From contig CAZECN010000025.1 of assembly GCA_964510575.1 (NCBI GenBank), positions 1-38,256 of the forward strand: DNA of 38,256 bases. The letters run 5' to 3'. Below are positions 1 to 8,665 of the stretch, piece after piece; the stretch's first letter is position 1, and each line of letters opens with the position of its first letter. Below the pieces are notes generated by a model. It saw only the letters and a list, made by a program, of their open reading frames with translations, was not told where the DNA came from and did not search any database. A program made the translations under genes and the position numbers. This stretch comes from CALKYB01 sp964510575 (GTDB lineage: Bacteria > Bdellovibrionota_C > UBA2361 > SZUA-149 > CALKYB01).

Positions 1-341
1 GTATGGGCATGTTCTTGATTGAGTATGCATAGGTAGACTCCCGTATTTTTGTTGATAACCGACTGACATTAAAAACGCTGGAGATAGGAGAAAGTTACAA
101 ACTAAATTAAAAACATATCGCAGAGCTTGTTGGAGGATTCTCTTAGGTGAGTATATGGAGAAGCCAGGATAGTGAACGAAATTTAAGGGCAGCTTGTTGG
201 GGAAATTGTTTAAATTTAATAAATTAGGTTTTTTTGTAACCTTTCCTAGAACAAAGCGAATAGCTTTTTGAAAGCTAAAATTGCCCTTGCGATTAGCTTG
301 TTCGATTTGAGCAAAACTAAAAACCTAACTCCATAAAAAAC
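1..341. other. Non-coding stretch at the window edge
   Basis: I see no convincing gene here on either strand. The stretch is AT-rich and holds a self-complementary segment at about 250-305: GAACAA near 250 can pair with TTGTTC near 300, and an inner TAGCTTT/AAAGCTA hairpin lies within it. It may be the downstream region of the minus-strand gene that follows, or the upstream region of something outside the window. No function is claimed. Confidence 0.4.
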
Positions 342-370
342 AAAACCCTCCCCGCAAGGAGAGGGTTTTT
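342..370 (-). terminator. Intrinsic terminator of the minus-strand secreted protein gene
   Basis: AAAACCCTC and GAGGGTTTT form a 9-bp stem around a short loop, directly flanked by A and T tracts on both sides. It lies about 30 bases beyond the stop codon of the gene ending at 399, the expected place for its rho-independent terminator. The symmetric A/T flanks would allow it to work in both directions. Confidence 0.8.
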
Positions 371-398
371 CTGCTTAATTACTTTAAGTTGAGTTTCT

Positions 399-1553
399 TT
401 ATTCAGCGTAATCTGGTCGTGATCCTGGTTGGCTAGTTTGACACTCTCCACCGGGCACTCGATTGCAACTCATGAAGTGAAAGTCTTCAGAGTCTAACAT
501 CTCTTGCCAGTCTGCGATTTGTCCACTCAAGTAAACCCCGCAGTTTCTGTTACTAGTATACGCTTGGCCCCTAGAGCTCCCATTTGCAATAAACGCACAA
601 TTTGGCACATCGCAACGACTGTCCACACATGTGTTAGCATTACATTGCGGGTTTAGATCATCGACTAGTTTTTTAAGATAAGCACAGCGCTCAAAAAGAG
701 GATCGTCCATTAAGCGCCCAACTTGGACAGCTCCTTCACCCTCTAGAACGCTAGTTAAAAACGCTCTAGGGTCTCTGACATTATCTGGTCCAATATCTAG
801 AAAGTCTTGAGGATTAAAGCCTGGAACCTGAACCCGATATTTAGTATTATTGCTATCTAGAGGGCCGAAAGCAGCAGTTGCAACTGAGCCAAAATGTTTT
901 GGTATCGCCCAGTTAGCTTTTCTAAAAGTCAGGTAATCGCCGTCTGTAGAAATATTACCATCTCCCCAGAGGTATCCTACAGCCCGGGAGTATTCATAGT
1001 CTTCGACTGAGATTGGTCCAGAGCCCTCTTCTTCAGGAGCTGGCATGGGGTCAGTCATAGTTGTAGAATGACCCCTGATTGAGATGCCTCTTACTTTTAC
1101 AGCCCCTTCACTGGGCTGAACTACTTTCACTCCAGCGGCAAGAATATTATTACTATCTATTGAGGCTATTTCAGAGCAGAGCAGGCGATAGTTAGACCCT
1201 TGTAAATCGTGGCCTTCGTTCTTTTTAGGATCGTAGTGAGTAGCTCTAATCCGGTTGGCGTCATTTGGGTTCTCGTTTGCTACGTAGGCGCAAACTTCGA
1301 TTAGAGGATGTTGATTAAGGAAGCTCTCTAGGTTTGAGCTTACTCCGAGCTGAATTCTTACTTGGTCGCCAGACTCAAGAAGATAGACTTGTTGATTGTT
1401 ACGCTCTGGATCTCGAATTAACTCGCCCTCAATGGCTCTGCTGGAGTGGTCAGAAAACTTTTCTGCTGGAATCCAAAATTTCTCCGCTGGAGCCAGTGAA
1501 GTCATAACAAATGGGGATAAAGCTAAAGCTAGTGCCTTTTGTAGTTTGTTCAT
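399..1553 (-). CDS. Secreted Cys-rich protein with LAGLIDADG-like motifs
   Basis: This 384-residue product has a signal-peptide-like start (Lys near residues 3-6, hydrophobic stretch to about 22) and a good ribosome site (GGGAG just before the ATG). Function is unknown. Residues about 189-202 read YSRAVGYLWGDGNIS and residues about 263-278 read RAFLTSVLEGEGAVQVGR. These two segments resemble the paired helices of LAGLIDADG homing endonucleases, each ending in an acidic residue at the usual place (GDG, GEG). Export and the Cys-rich C-terminal third (about ten Cys after residue 289, many closely spaced) are unlike any classical homing endonuclease, so the resemblance may be structural coincidence or a repurposed fold. 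A short near-duplication (PAEKFWIPAEKF) sits after the signal peptide. The gene stands alone with its own terminator. Confidence 0.65.
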   Translation of the reverse strand: MNKLQKALALALSPFVMTSLAPAEKFWIPAEKFSDHSSRAIEGELIRDPERNNQQVYLLESGDQVRIQLGVSSNLESFLNQHPLIEVCAYVANENPNDANRIRATHYDPKKNEGHDLQGSNYRLLCSEIASIDSNNILAAGVKVVQPSEGAVKVRGISIRGHSTTMTDPMPAPEEEGSGPISVEDYEYSRAVGYLWGDGNISTDGDYLTFRKANWAIPKHFGSVATAAFGPLDSNNTKYRVQVPGFNPQDFLDIGPDNVRDPRAFLTSVLEGEGAVQVGRLMDDPLFERCAYLKKLVDDLNPQCNANTCVDSRCDVPNCAFIANGSSRGQAYTSNRNCGVYLSGQIADWQEMLDSEDFHFMSCNRVPGGECQTSQPGSRPDYAE

Positions 1554-1808
1554 AATACTCCCTTGAAAGAACTTTTGATTGATTAAGGCGGATAGGCTGC
1601 TTATTGGGCTATAAAACTAGTCGTTAAGCATAGTTTAAACTATAGACAGTAGGTCGGCAGGATAATGAAAAACTTTAGTAATTTGTGTCTAGATTCAGGG
1701 GTATTGAGCTACCTTGGTTTGAAAGGCATCTGAGTTTCAAAATATTGCCTCTTAGTGGCAGCTAGCTAAGAAAGCCAGCCGCCCCCATAAGTTTTAAAAG
1801 TCTTTATG

Positions 1809-1910
1809 CTAACCGCAGCAGCAACTCTCTTTACAACATTCGCAGGTCTTTTCACTACAGGCTTCAGCACTTTCACAACCACATTTACATTCGCATTTTT
1901 CTTGTTCCAT
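1809..1910 (-). CDS. Small metallothionein-like protein
   Basis: A 33-residue protein with 11 cysteines, arranged as CECKCGC near the start, single Cys in the middle, then CECC and a terminal CCCG. The Cys spacing (CxC, CC, CCC) and absence of aromatic residues are what metallothioneins show, so binding of soft metals (Zn, Cd, Cu or As) in the cytoplasm is the likely role. The ATG is preceded by AAAAGGAGAAAAAC, an excellent ribosome site. It starts 31 bases after the ArsR-type repressor gene on the same strand, so the two form an operon: metal releases the repressor and the sponge protein is made. The open reading frame is short enough that gene callers would normally drop it. It does not obviously match the classical SmtA family in length or order; calling it metallothionein rests on composition and context. 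Confidence 0.8.
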   Translation of the reverse strand: MEQEKCECKCGCESAEACSEKTCECCKESCCCG

Positions 1911-1941
1911 GTTTTTCTCCTTTTACTACTTGGTTTTAAAA

Positions 1942-2232
1942 CTAATCTAAGTCAATTTTGTTTGCTAGTGCGCGAAGATTTTCTGCGACTTCTTTTCTAT
2001 TAAGAGAATAAGTTGTTTCTCGACCGTTCTTTTCAGAAAGGACTACTCCTTCTTGAGCCAAAATCTTTAAGTGTCTGGAAACTCCAGAGGCATCAATGCT
2101 GCAACAGTCACACAAACACATTGCATTCTTAGGAGCCTGGCAATCGCACAAATTATAAACCAAGGAGAGCCTATTATACTCTCCAAGGGCCTTAAGTAAT
2201 CCGGCCAATTTTTCTAGTTCTGTGTCGTTCAC
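1942..2232 (-). CDS. ArsR/SmtB-family metal-responsive repressor
   Basis: A 96-residue winged-helix repressor of the ArsR/SmtB family, which leaves its operator when metal or metalloid binds. The helix-turn-helix is visible as the segment ending in GVSRHLKILAQEGVV, followed by the wing around EKNGRETTYSLN. A Cys-rich stretch just before the recognition helix (CDCQAPKNAMCLCDCC) is the probable sensor site and matches the position of the ELCVCDL motif of ArsR/CmtR-type sensors, but with more Cys. The frame is open to a TTG at 2250, but that codon lies inside the operator palindrome. The GTG at 2232, just below AATAATAGG, is preferred. It is followed by the metallothionein-like gene. The inducer could be As, Cd, Zn or Cu and cannot be told from sequence. 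Confidence 0.88.
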   Translation of the reverse strand: MNDTELEKLAGLLKALGEYNRLSLVYNLCDCQAPKNAMCLCDCCSIDASGVSRHLKILAQEGVVLSEKNGRETTYSLNRKEVAENLRALANKIDLD

Positions 2233-2238
2233 AAGCCT

Positions 2239-2267
2239 ATTATTGCACAATTGTGCAAATATGACAA
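2239..2267 (-). promoter_or_regulatory. Promoter with ArsR-type operator in the spacer
   Basis: Read on the minus strand this is TTGTCA, a 17-base spacer, then AATAAT, a reasonable sigma-70 promoter. A perfect 16-bp palindrome, TTGCACAATTGTGCAA (2243-2258), spans nearly the whole spacer and touches the -10. It fits the imperfect inverted repeats bound by ArsR/SmtB repressors, so bound repressor would block polymerase. The predicted transcription start falls at or next to the GTG start codon at 2232, which would make the arsR message almost leaderless. Confidence 0.75.
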
Positions 2268-2307
2268 TTTTTTCTAATATATGTATTAAATTGAGGGACT
2301 TAACTGT

Positions 2308-3957
2308 TTATCGAATACTAACGCCAACCCAATCTCGGCCATTGCCAGTGGACTCTGAGCTAATCGCTATTGGCTCAACGGTGTTGCCGTTAACGTCAAA
2401 ACCTCGGGAAGGATTGTCGTAGGCTCTACTTTTATAGATATAGACCGGGAAGCTTCCTCGGCCCAGCTTGAAGCCATTACCGTCGCCCACCAAGTTTCCG
2501 GCGAGGTTTGTTCCGTTTCTATAGGCAGATGAAAAGTAGACATACATTGGTCCCGTAGACTCCCAAAAGTCGAAGCCATCATCAGAGTTTCGGTAAGCAT
2601 GGGTGTCAATAAAAGAGTTTTTGGCGGATTGAAACTTAGAGTAGATACCATCAGCATTGCCTCCGTTTGCACAAGATTCGCATCCTTTGCCGTCCTCATT
2701 GTAGCCATCGCTTGATTCTACTGAAACAACGCAATTGCCGCTTCCTCTGTATATTGTAATGCCTGCACCATTGTCATTGGAATGACTGCTGAAACCGCTT
2801 CGATAAACCGACACCCTGTAAATTGTATTATTGTTAGTTGCGAAGATGCCACTATTTCTGGCATCCACCACAGTTAAGTTTGACACTATAGAGTTTGAGC
2901 CTATGTTCATTGCTGTACTTACTTGTGAGGCATCAACTATAACTTCCGTTGGGTGTAGACCAATTAGGGTCTTTCCACTGAATCTTATTTCTTCTGAAAT
3001 GCTGTATATTCCCGGTCTCAAAACCACGACGTCGTGATTTGCCAAAGCTTGATTGATGCAATTTCCAGCACAAGGTCCAATAGTATGCCCGGAGGAGGGA
3101 ATAGAGTTTACTTTTTGTTCGCAGCTATTGTTGTCTCCAAAGTTGCCTGCTTGAGTTCTAATTTCAGACCACATTGTAGGAGTGACGCCACTGTAGGCAA
3201 CACCCTCGACTGCAGCTTGGTTAGTGTTGGTAGGTGAGGGGGCTGGGGGTAAATTCGGCTCAGCAGTATTATTGTTCGACGAGCTTCCTGCTGGTTGTGA
3301 AGTGCTTGGGTTAGACGATTGGTTTTGTTCTGCCACAGTAAACGAGTAAACTCGTCCGTTATTGCCAGGATGGCTATTGTCTGAAGCAGAGAAGTATAGG
3401 TTATTATTCCAATGACTGAAGCGTCCTTGGCCACTCTCTCTTATATCGCGGTGTAGGGAATGAGCTGGTCCAAGAGCTTGGCCGTTTTCAAATAGTTGAA
3501 GGGTAGAAGCTCTTCCATTTTCTAGCGTGTCTCCAGGAACCCCAGCATCGATAGTTAAAATATAGGCGTGGCCGATTTCATGATTGACCTCCGAGAGGTC
3601 AATAGTTTGACCAGGCACATTTTGTTGAACAGGTGGTTGTTGAGCTGTTGGTTGAGTGACTGATTGATCGCTTGCTGGAAGCGCTTGGTTTGAGCTACTG
3701 CTTTGAGAGGCACTACCTTGATGGCAAGTGTTGGCTGGTATCTGTAGATCGGTAATTCGTTGATTTGAGCAATACCAATTTCCTTGAATCGGGTCACAGT
3801 CGTTTCTTCGAAAACTTGGACATACTTCTCTAAAATTTGTGACCGCTTTCCAGAGAGTTGGACCTTGAGAGACACACTCACAACTTTGAGCCTGAGCGGA
3901 TTCTAATGTCGCAAATGAAAGGAATGCTATCGCTAAAGGGATAAGAAACTTGTTCAT
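2308..3957 (-). CDS. Secreted right-handed beta-helix protein, pectate-lyase-like
   Basis: A 549-residue exported protein with a clean signal peptide (MNKFLIPLAIAFLSFATLESAQAQ). The upstream in-frame ATG at 3984 would spoil this, so 3957 is chosen. Order: a Cys-rich N-terminal module (about 25-75, with GNWYCSNQ) that might bind sugar; a Gln/Ser/Pro linker; a small beta domain (about 125-215); a second Ser/Asn/Pro linker; then a parallel beta helix from about 260 to the end. The helix has the NADGIYSKF and NSDDGFDFW motifs seen in PL9-type pectate lyases and related right-handed helix proteins. Activity on acidic polysaccharide is plausible but unproven; the putative catalytic Lys and Ca-binding Asp residues would need alignment. 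It is monocistronic and has no visible strong ribosome site. Confidence 0.7.
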   Translation of the reverse strand: MNKFLIPLAIAFLSFATLESAQAQSCECVSQGPTLWKAVTNFREVCPSFRRNDCDPIQGNWYCSNQRITDLQIPANTCHQGSASQSSSSNQALPASDQSVTQPTAQQPPVQQNVPGQTIDLSEVNHEIGHAYILTIDAGVPGDTLENGRASTLQLFENGQALGPAHSLHRDIRESGQGRFSHWNNNLYFSASDNSHPGNNGRVYSFTVAEQNQSSNPSTSQPAGSSSNNNTAEPNLPPAPSPTNTNQAAVEGVAYSGVTPTMWSEIRTQAGNFGDNNSCEQKVNSIPSSGHTIGPCAGNCINQALANHDVVVLRPGIYSISEEIRFSGKTLIGLHPTEVIVDASQVSTAMNIGSNSIVSNLTVVDARNSGIFATNNNTIYRVSVYRSGFSSHSNDNGAGITIYRGSGNCVVSVESSDGYNEDGKGCESCANGGNADGIYSKFQSAKNSFIDTHAYRNSDDGFDFWESTGPMYVYFSSAYRNGTNLAGNLVGDGNGFKLGRGSFPVYIYKSRAYDNPSRGFDVNGNTVEPIAISSESTGNGRDWVGVSIR

Positions 3958-4063
3958 ATCTGGAGAAACCTTAAAAAACATCATAAAATCTTGAAACCTT
4001 AGTCTATATTATGGGGGATTTTTGATTTTAGTGATTTTCGACCTTGAAGCTTTGCGGCGAGCA

Positions 4064-4092
4064 CAAAAAAGGCCACTGATTTCAGTGGCCTA
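4064..4092 (-). terminator. Intrinsic terminator of the adhesin gene
   Basis: AGGCCACTGA and TCAGTGGCCT form a perfect 10-bp stem with a two-base turn at 4070-4091. On the minus strand the stem is followed by six T. It lies about 45 bases downstream of the adhesin stop codon. Confidence 0.9.
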
Positions 4093-4134
4093 AGTCTATG
4101 GCAAGATCTTGCCTTTTAAAAGGTTTCTTTAGCT

Positions 4135-7100
4135 TTAAAACTCTAAGCCTACTCCAACTCTATAGACAGACTGTTTCTCGTCACCAAATGATAATGAAGC
4201 CCCAGTATTGATAATTATTCTAGTAGCTGATTTTTCATCCGATGAGTTTCCAGTGTCGATCCAGTGACCAAGGCCAATACCTACAGCCGAAGTACCTCGG
4301 AAGTTACCTACGCCAAGATTAACAGTTGTCTTTCCGGGTCTAGAAGGGTTTACGATATTGTTGAGAGCAGCCACGCCAGCTATTCCACCTCTAGCTTCTT
4401 CTTGAACTGACTCAAGCTGACCAAAAGTTGCAGCATCGCTTGATTCAATTCCTGGAAGCAAGTTGGTTATTCTTCTTCCTTGTTCTCTATTTCCTACAGA
4501 AAAGGTATTTGCTTGCTCTGCCACTGAACCGGTACCAACTGCAACGGAATTTTCTGCTTCTGCTCTTGCGCTATGACCATAGGCAGTACTGTTTGTTGCA
4601 GTTGCCTGTGCATTAGCTCCAATAGCAGTTGTACCTTCTTCTGTGGCTATGGCATCTTCTCCGTTTCTAACATCCAAAGCTACGCCAAGAATATCTTCGC
4701 CATCGATTGAGTTATCTTCGATAACATCGCGGCCTTGTCCAGCGTTACCTGAGACAGCATTATCAGCGAGTTTGTCGTTGGTAACAGCTCTATCCCTAAT
4801 CTTATCTGTGGTTACAGCCTGGTCTGCTATCTTATCAGTAGTGACTGCGCCATCAGCTAGTTTTTCAGTTGTAATTGAGCCCGGGGCAATGGCTGCTGAA
4901 GAAATTGCGCCTGGAGCTAAGTCATCAGTAGTAATAGAGCCGTCAACGATTGTTCCGCCAGGACCACCAACAACAGAACCAGCTGCTAAGTCTTGGGCAC
5001 CTATAGTTCCATCGACTATTTCAGTGGAAGTAACTGAGTTAGCAGCCAAGTCAGCTTGAGTAATTGAGTTATCTACAATTGCTCCGCCTGTTCCACCACT
5101 TACAGCACCTGCAGCTATTTGATTGGCTCCGACAGAACCAGCAGCTAAGTCATCGGCTGTGATTGAACCATCCGCGATTGTCCCGCCAGGACCACCAACA
5201 ACAGAACCAGCAGCTAAATCTTGAGCACCGATAGTTCCATCAACGATTTCGGTTGAAGTAACCGAGTTAGCAGCCAAGTCAGCTTGAGTAATTGAGTTAT
5301 CTACAATTGCTCCGCCTGTTCCACCACTTACAGCACCTGCGGCAATTTGAGCAGCTCCGACAGCACCCGCAGCTAAGTCAGCTGAAGTAATAGAGCCATC
5401 AGCAATTACTCCACCAGCTCCACCGACAATAGAACCAGCGGCTAGATCTTGATTGATAATAGTTCCGTCGACTATTTCAGTAGTAGTAACTGAGTTAGCG
5501 GCCAAGTCAGCTTGAGTAATTGAGTTATCTACAATTGCACCACCTGTTCCACCACTTACAGCACCTGCGGCAATTTGAGCAGCTCCGACAGCACCCGNNN
5601 NNNNNNNNNNNNNNNNNNNNNNNNNNNNNNNNNNNNNNNNNNNNNNNNNNNNNNNNNNNNNNNNNNNNNNNNNNNNNNNNNNNNNNNNNNNNNNNNNCAA
5701 TTGCACCACCTGTTCCACCACTTACAGCACCTGCGGCAATTTGAGCAGCTCCAATAGCTCCGGCAGCTAAGTCATTGGCTGTGATTGAACCGTCAGCAAT
5801 TGTTCCTCCAGGTCCACCAACAACGGAGCCAGCTCCTAGGTCAGCTGCCCCTATGGACCCATCTTCGATCACATCAACACCAGTGGTTGTTGCAGCCCCC
5901 CTGACAGCATTCAGTGCAAGTCCAGCGTTAGTGACTGGGCCAGCAAGGGATGCACTGAGCTGATCGATAGTTTGGAAAAGCTGACTGCCGTTGACGGCAT
6001 CTGAGCTAGTTGCGGTAATTCGACCATCAGCAACATTAGTAACTAGTCTATTGGCTGTGTCATCACCGACAGAGAATTCTGCGAAAGCGTCATGGGTTTC
6101 ATTTACAGTAACTCCATTTACAACTTGAGGGGTAGCAACGGCTGCTGCTGGTGTCGCTTCATCCGCCACTGATATGGAACCTACTGCCACAGAATTATCG
6201 AAAGAGGCCACAGCACGGTCACCGACGGCAGTTGAAGCTATACCATTTGCAATACTGTTTTCTCCGATAGCGATAGCTTGATTGGCAAGCGCCTCCGCAC
6301 TTGTTCCAACAGCGACGGCGTCATCAGCTTCAGCTTGAGCTGCTGTTCCCACAGCAACTCCTCGGGTTCCTGCAGTTACGTTTGCTTCAGCACGTTCCCC
6401 AATCGCAACAGACTGTTCCCCAATAGCATCAGCCCCGGTGCCAATAGCAATAGCATCCTCGTTTTCAGCCTGTGCACCAGCTCCAATAGCCACAGCCTGA
6501 GTTCCAGCATTGACGTTCGCATCGGCAGCATCTCCGATAGCAATAGCTTGAGTATTGTTAGCTTGAGATAGGTCTCCGATAGCAATAGCAGAGTTTCCAT
6601 TGGTTAAATTGGCTTGAGCGTTTTCCCCAATTGCAACAGACTGTTCCCCAATAGCATCAGCCCCGGTGCCAATAGCAATAGCATCCTNNNNNNNNNNNNN
6701 NNNNNNNNNNNNNNNNNNNNNNNNNNNNNNNNNNNNNNNNNNNNNNNNNNNNNNNNNNNNNNNNNNNNNNNNNNNNNNNNNNNNNNNCGTTTTCAGCCTG
6801 TGCACCAGCTCCAATAGCCACAGCCTGAGTTCCAATTCCATTATCATTTGCATCTGCATTGAGCCCAATAGCAATTGCTTGGTTACCTCGAGCCTCCGAG
6901 CTTGTTCCAATAGCAACAGTGTCATTCTCTTCAGATTGGGCATTTGAACCGATAGCCACAGCCTGAGTTCCANNNNNNNNNNNNNNNNNNNNNNNNNNNN
7001 NNNNNNNNNNNNNNNNNNNNNNNNNNNNNNNNNNNNNNNNNNNNNNNNNNNNNNNNNNNNNNNNNNNNNNNNAGTGTCATTCTCTTCAGATTGGGCATTT

Positions 7101-7570
7101 GAACCGATAGCCACAGCCTGAGTTCCAATTCCATCATCATTAGCATCTGCATTGAGCCCAATAGCAATTGCTTGGTTACCTCGAGCCTCCGAGCTTGTTC
7201 CAATAGCAACAGTGTCATTCTCTTCAGATTGGGCATTTGAACCGATAGCCACAGCCTGAGTTCCAGCATCGACGTTTGCATCTGCGTTTGAGCCAATTGC
7301 GATCGCCTGTGTATTTGCTCCTTCAGTAAATCTTCCTATCGCTATTGCTTGGGCACCACTCGCGTCTGCATCCTCACCGATTGCTACTGAGTCCGCTCCA
7401 GTGGCAGAAGCCACACTAGCAGCTCCGCATGTCCCAACATCATTGGTGGCTTCACCGGTGGCAGTGTTACAACCAATTGCGATTGGGTCGGCTACCGCTG
7501 AACTGCAGGCTAGGAACAAAAGGGCTAAGAATGGAAAGATAATTGTTGTTGGAATAAACTTAGAAGTCAT
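4135..7570 (-). CDS. Trimeric autotransporter adhesin (YadA-like), with assembly gaps
   Basis: One surface adhesin gene of the YadA/Hia class (type Vc secretion): three chains form a lollipop exported through their own C-terminal barrel. Order from the N-terminus: signal peptide ending near AVADP; a long head of AIAIG/AVAIG repeats (left-handed beta roll); a neck with VNGSQLF; an unusual middle made of DGSI-xxxDLAAGAV repeats of 76 residues; a decapeptide-repeat stalk (AVTTDKIADQ-like); a second short head (AIGANAQA, AVGTGS); a neck (ITNLLPGIESSDAATFGQL); and a YadA-type anchor ending VYRVGVGLEF, with the terminal aromatic residue expected for an outer-membrane barrel. Three 100-N gaps break the reading frame artificially, since 100 is not a multiple of three. 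True length and repeat number are therefore unknown. AGGA precedes the ATG. Confidence 0.88.
4930..5830 (-). repeat. 228-bp tandem repeats in the adhesin shaft
   Basis: Near-identical units of 228 bp (76 codons) encode DGSI...DLAAGAVGAAQIAAGAVSGG...NSITQADLAANSVT...EIVDGTI. For example the DGSI codons recur at about 5161 and 5389. At least three full units are visible and a gap (5598-5697) sits among them, so copy number is unresolved. Within each unit are shorter quasi-repeats of the form SITxxDLAxGxV. Confidence 0.85.
5598..5697. other. Assembly gap (100 N) in the adhesin shaft repeats
   Basis: A run of exactly 100 N, the conventional size for a gap of unknown length. It lies between two nearly identical copies of the 228-bp repeat, so it is a repeat-collapse point and not a biological break. 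Confidence 0.97.
6688..6787. other. Assembly gap (100 N) in the adhesin head repeats
   Basis: Exactly 100 N between repeat units of the AIAIG head. The sequence on either side (GCATCCT before, CGTTTTCAGCC after) matches the uninterrupted copy near 6447-6475, supporting collapse of repeats. Confidence 0.97.
6888..7265 (-). repeat. 138-bp tandem repeats in the adhesin head
   Basis: Units of 138 bp (46 codons) encoding GTSSEARGNQAIAIG...NADAN...GTQAVAIGSNAQSEENDTVAI. The start of AGTGTCATTCTC recurs at 7073 and 7211, exactly 138 apart, and again near 6918. A gap interrupts the array at 6973-7072. Near-perfect identity suggests recent expansion or gene conversion. Confidence 0.85.
6973..7072. 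other. Assembly gap (100 N) in the 138-bp repeats
   Basis: Exactly 100 N lying between two copies of the 138-bp head repeat. The number of missing repeats cannot be told. Confidence 0.97.
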
Positions 7571-7806
7571 TTTTCAGTCCTGAAAGTGTAGAAAATTATC
7601 TGTTTTTTGGATTCAGCTGGGAATGGAAGGTTCCAGTTAAAAGAACGGGCTTGAATCTACCTAGAACTAGGGTTATTTTGTTGTGGATTATCCCCCGTGT
7701 TTAACTTTTTTTGGTAGAACAAAAGCAATCAAAGGGTTGAGTAAACTAGACTTTTCTAGTTAATCCATTGTTTGAATCCATAACTTTATTCCAGGTAGCC
7801 TAAACT

Positions 7807-8601
7807 ATGAAAAATATTACTTGTTTTGTTTTAACGCTTTGTTTTCTCGCTTCGTGCTCCTCATCAAAGAAAGTCTCGGAAGAAACCTTAAATGGAAGAT
7901 CTTTGGTTAGAGCTTCAATCGATGCCCATGGAGGTATAGATGCTTGGAGGAAAAGTGGAGCTTTGAAGTTTCGCTGGATTTATAACATGAGCGACCTCGG
8001 TAAGGTGGTTGATACTGTTCAAATTGTTGACCCGGTAAGTATGGATGCCATTCATACAGTTCCAGGAACGGATCAAAGCTTTGGTCATCGGGCAGGACAG
8101 TATTGGGCGAGTCCATCTGCCTCTAACTTCGCCCCTCCGGCAAGATTCTGGACTTTGACCCCTTTCTACTTTATCGGCATTCCGTTTGTGTTTGATGACG
8201 ATAATGCCAACTTTGAGATCCTATCAGCTACCAAGACTTTTCAAGGTCAGGAGTATATTCAGGTTAAGGTTAGCTACGAGCAGGGTGTAGGTGATTCGCC
8301 GGATGACTATTATGTATTGCTTATTGATCCAAACACGGAGTTGACTAGAGGTGCTTACTATACAGTGACAAGTCCTTTGGTAAATAAAACTGGGGAAATT
8401 GTTGAGAAATTCATTACACTTGATGACCTGAGTGATGTTAATGGTTTGAAGCTAGCTGGTAGTCATTCTACCTACACTATGCAAGACGGCGTTATTCAAG
8501 AGAAACTCAGATCAACTGAGATTAGAGATACTCAGTTCTTGGCGAGAGGGGAGGTTGATTTTAGCATCCCTAAAGGGGCTACTTTTCCTTCTTCCAACTA
8601 G
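7807..8601 (+). CDS. Lipoprotein, possibly LolA/LppX-like fold
   Basis: A 264-residue lipoprotein. The N-terminus MKNITCFVLTLCFLASCSSS has a hydrophobic core and a lipobox (LASC), so it is probably lipidated at Cys17 and anchored to a membrane facing the periplasm. After it comes RASIDAHGGIDAWRK, an AHGG-x-W motif common at the start of small periplasmic half-barrel proteins. The remainder is beta-rich with many Tyr, Phe and Thr and a repeated pattern of strands, consistent with a hydrophobic-ligand-binding half barrel of the LolA/LppX type. That fold assignment is an inference; no catalytic motif is visible. It is divergent from the adhesin gene and ends just before a hairpin, so it is probably transcribed alone. 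Confidence 0.6.
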   Translation: MKNITCFVLTLCFLASCSSSKKVSEETLNGRSLVRASIDAHGGIDAWRKSGALKFRWIYNMSDLGKVVDTVQIVDPVSMDAIHTVPGTDQSFGHRAGQYWASPSASNFAPPARFWTLTPFYFIGIPFVFDDDNANFEILSATKTFQGQEYIQVKVSYEQGVGDSPDDYYVLLIDPNTELTRGAYYTVTSPLVNKTGEIVEKFITLDDLSDVNGLKLAGSHSTYTMQDGVIQEKLRSTEIRDTQFLARGEVDFSIPKGATFPSSN

Positions 8602-8617
8602 CTCTTAACCCAGACTA

Positions 8618-8642
8618 GCTAGATGGGTGATGCCCATCTAGC
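8618..8642. terminator. Strong hairpin after the lipoprotein gene
   Basis: GCTAGATGGG and CCCATCTAGC form a perfect 10-bp stem with a five-base loop, 17 bases after the lipoprotein stop codon. There is only a poor T tract (TTCC), so it may terminate weakly or protect the 3' end of the message while letting some transcripts reach the aminotransferase gene. Confidence 0.55.
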
Positions 8643-8665
8643 TTCCTATATTATTGAGAGGAGAG

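Noticed and set aside
1806..2003. 65-codon plus-strand frame rich in Phe and Thr
   Set aside because: It is the antisense reading of the Cys-rich small gene and of the ArsR gene end.
2367..3881. Several frames inside the beta-helix gene
   Set aside because: All are out-of-frame readings of the long exported protein, without signal peptides or ribosome sites.
4930..7265. CRISPR array
   Set aside because: The tandem repeats are in frame, code for adhesin repeats and have no unique spacers.
5525..7570. Separate genes or true frameshifts in the adhesin
   Set aside because: The frame changes occur only across 100-N gaps; repeats on both sides match one reading frame once the gap size is ignored.
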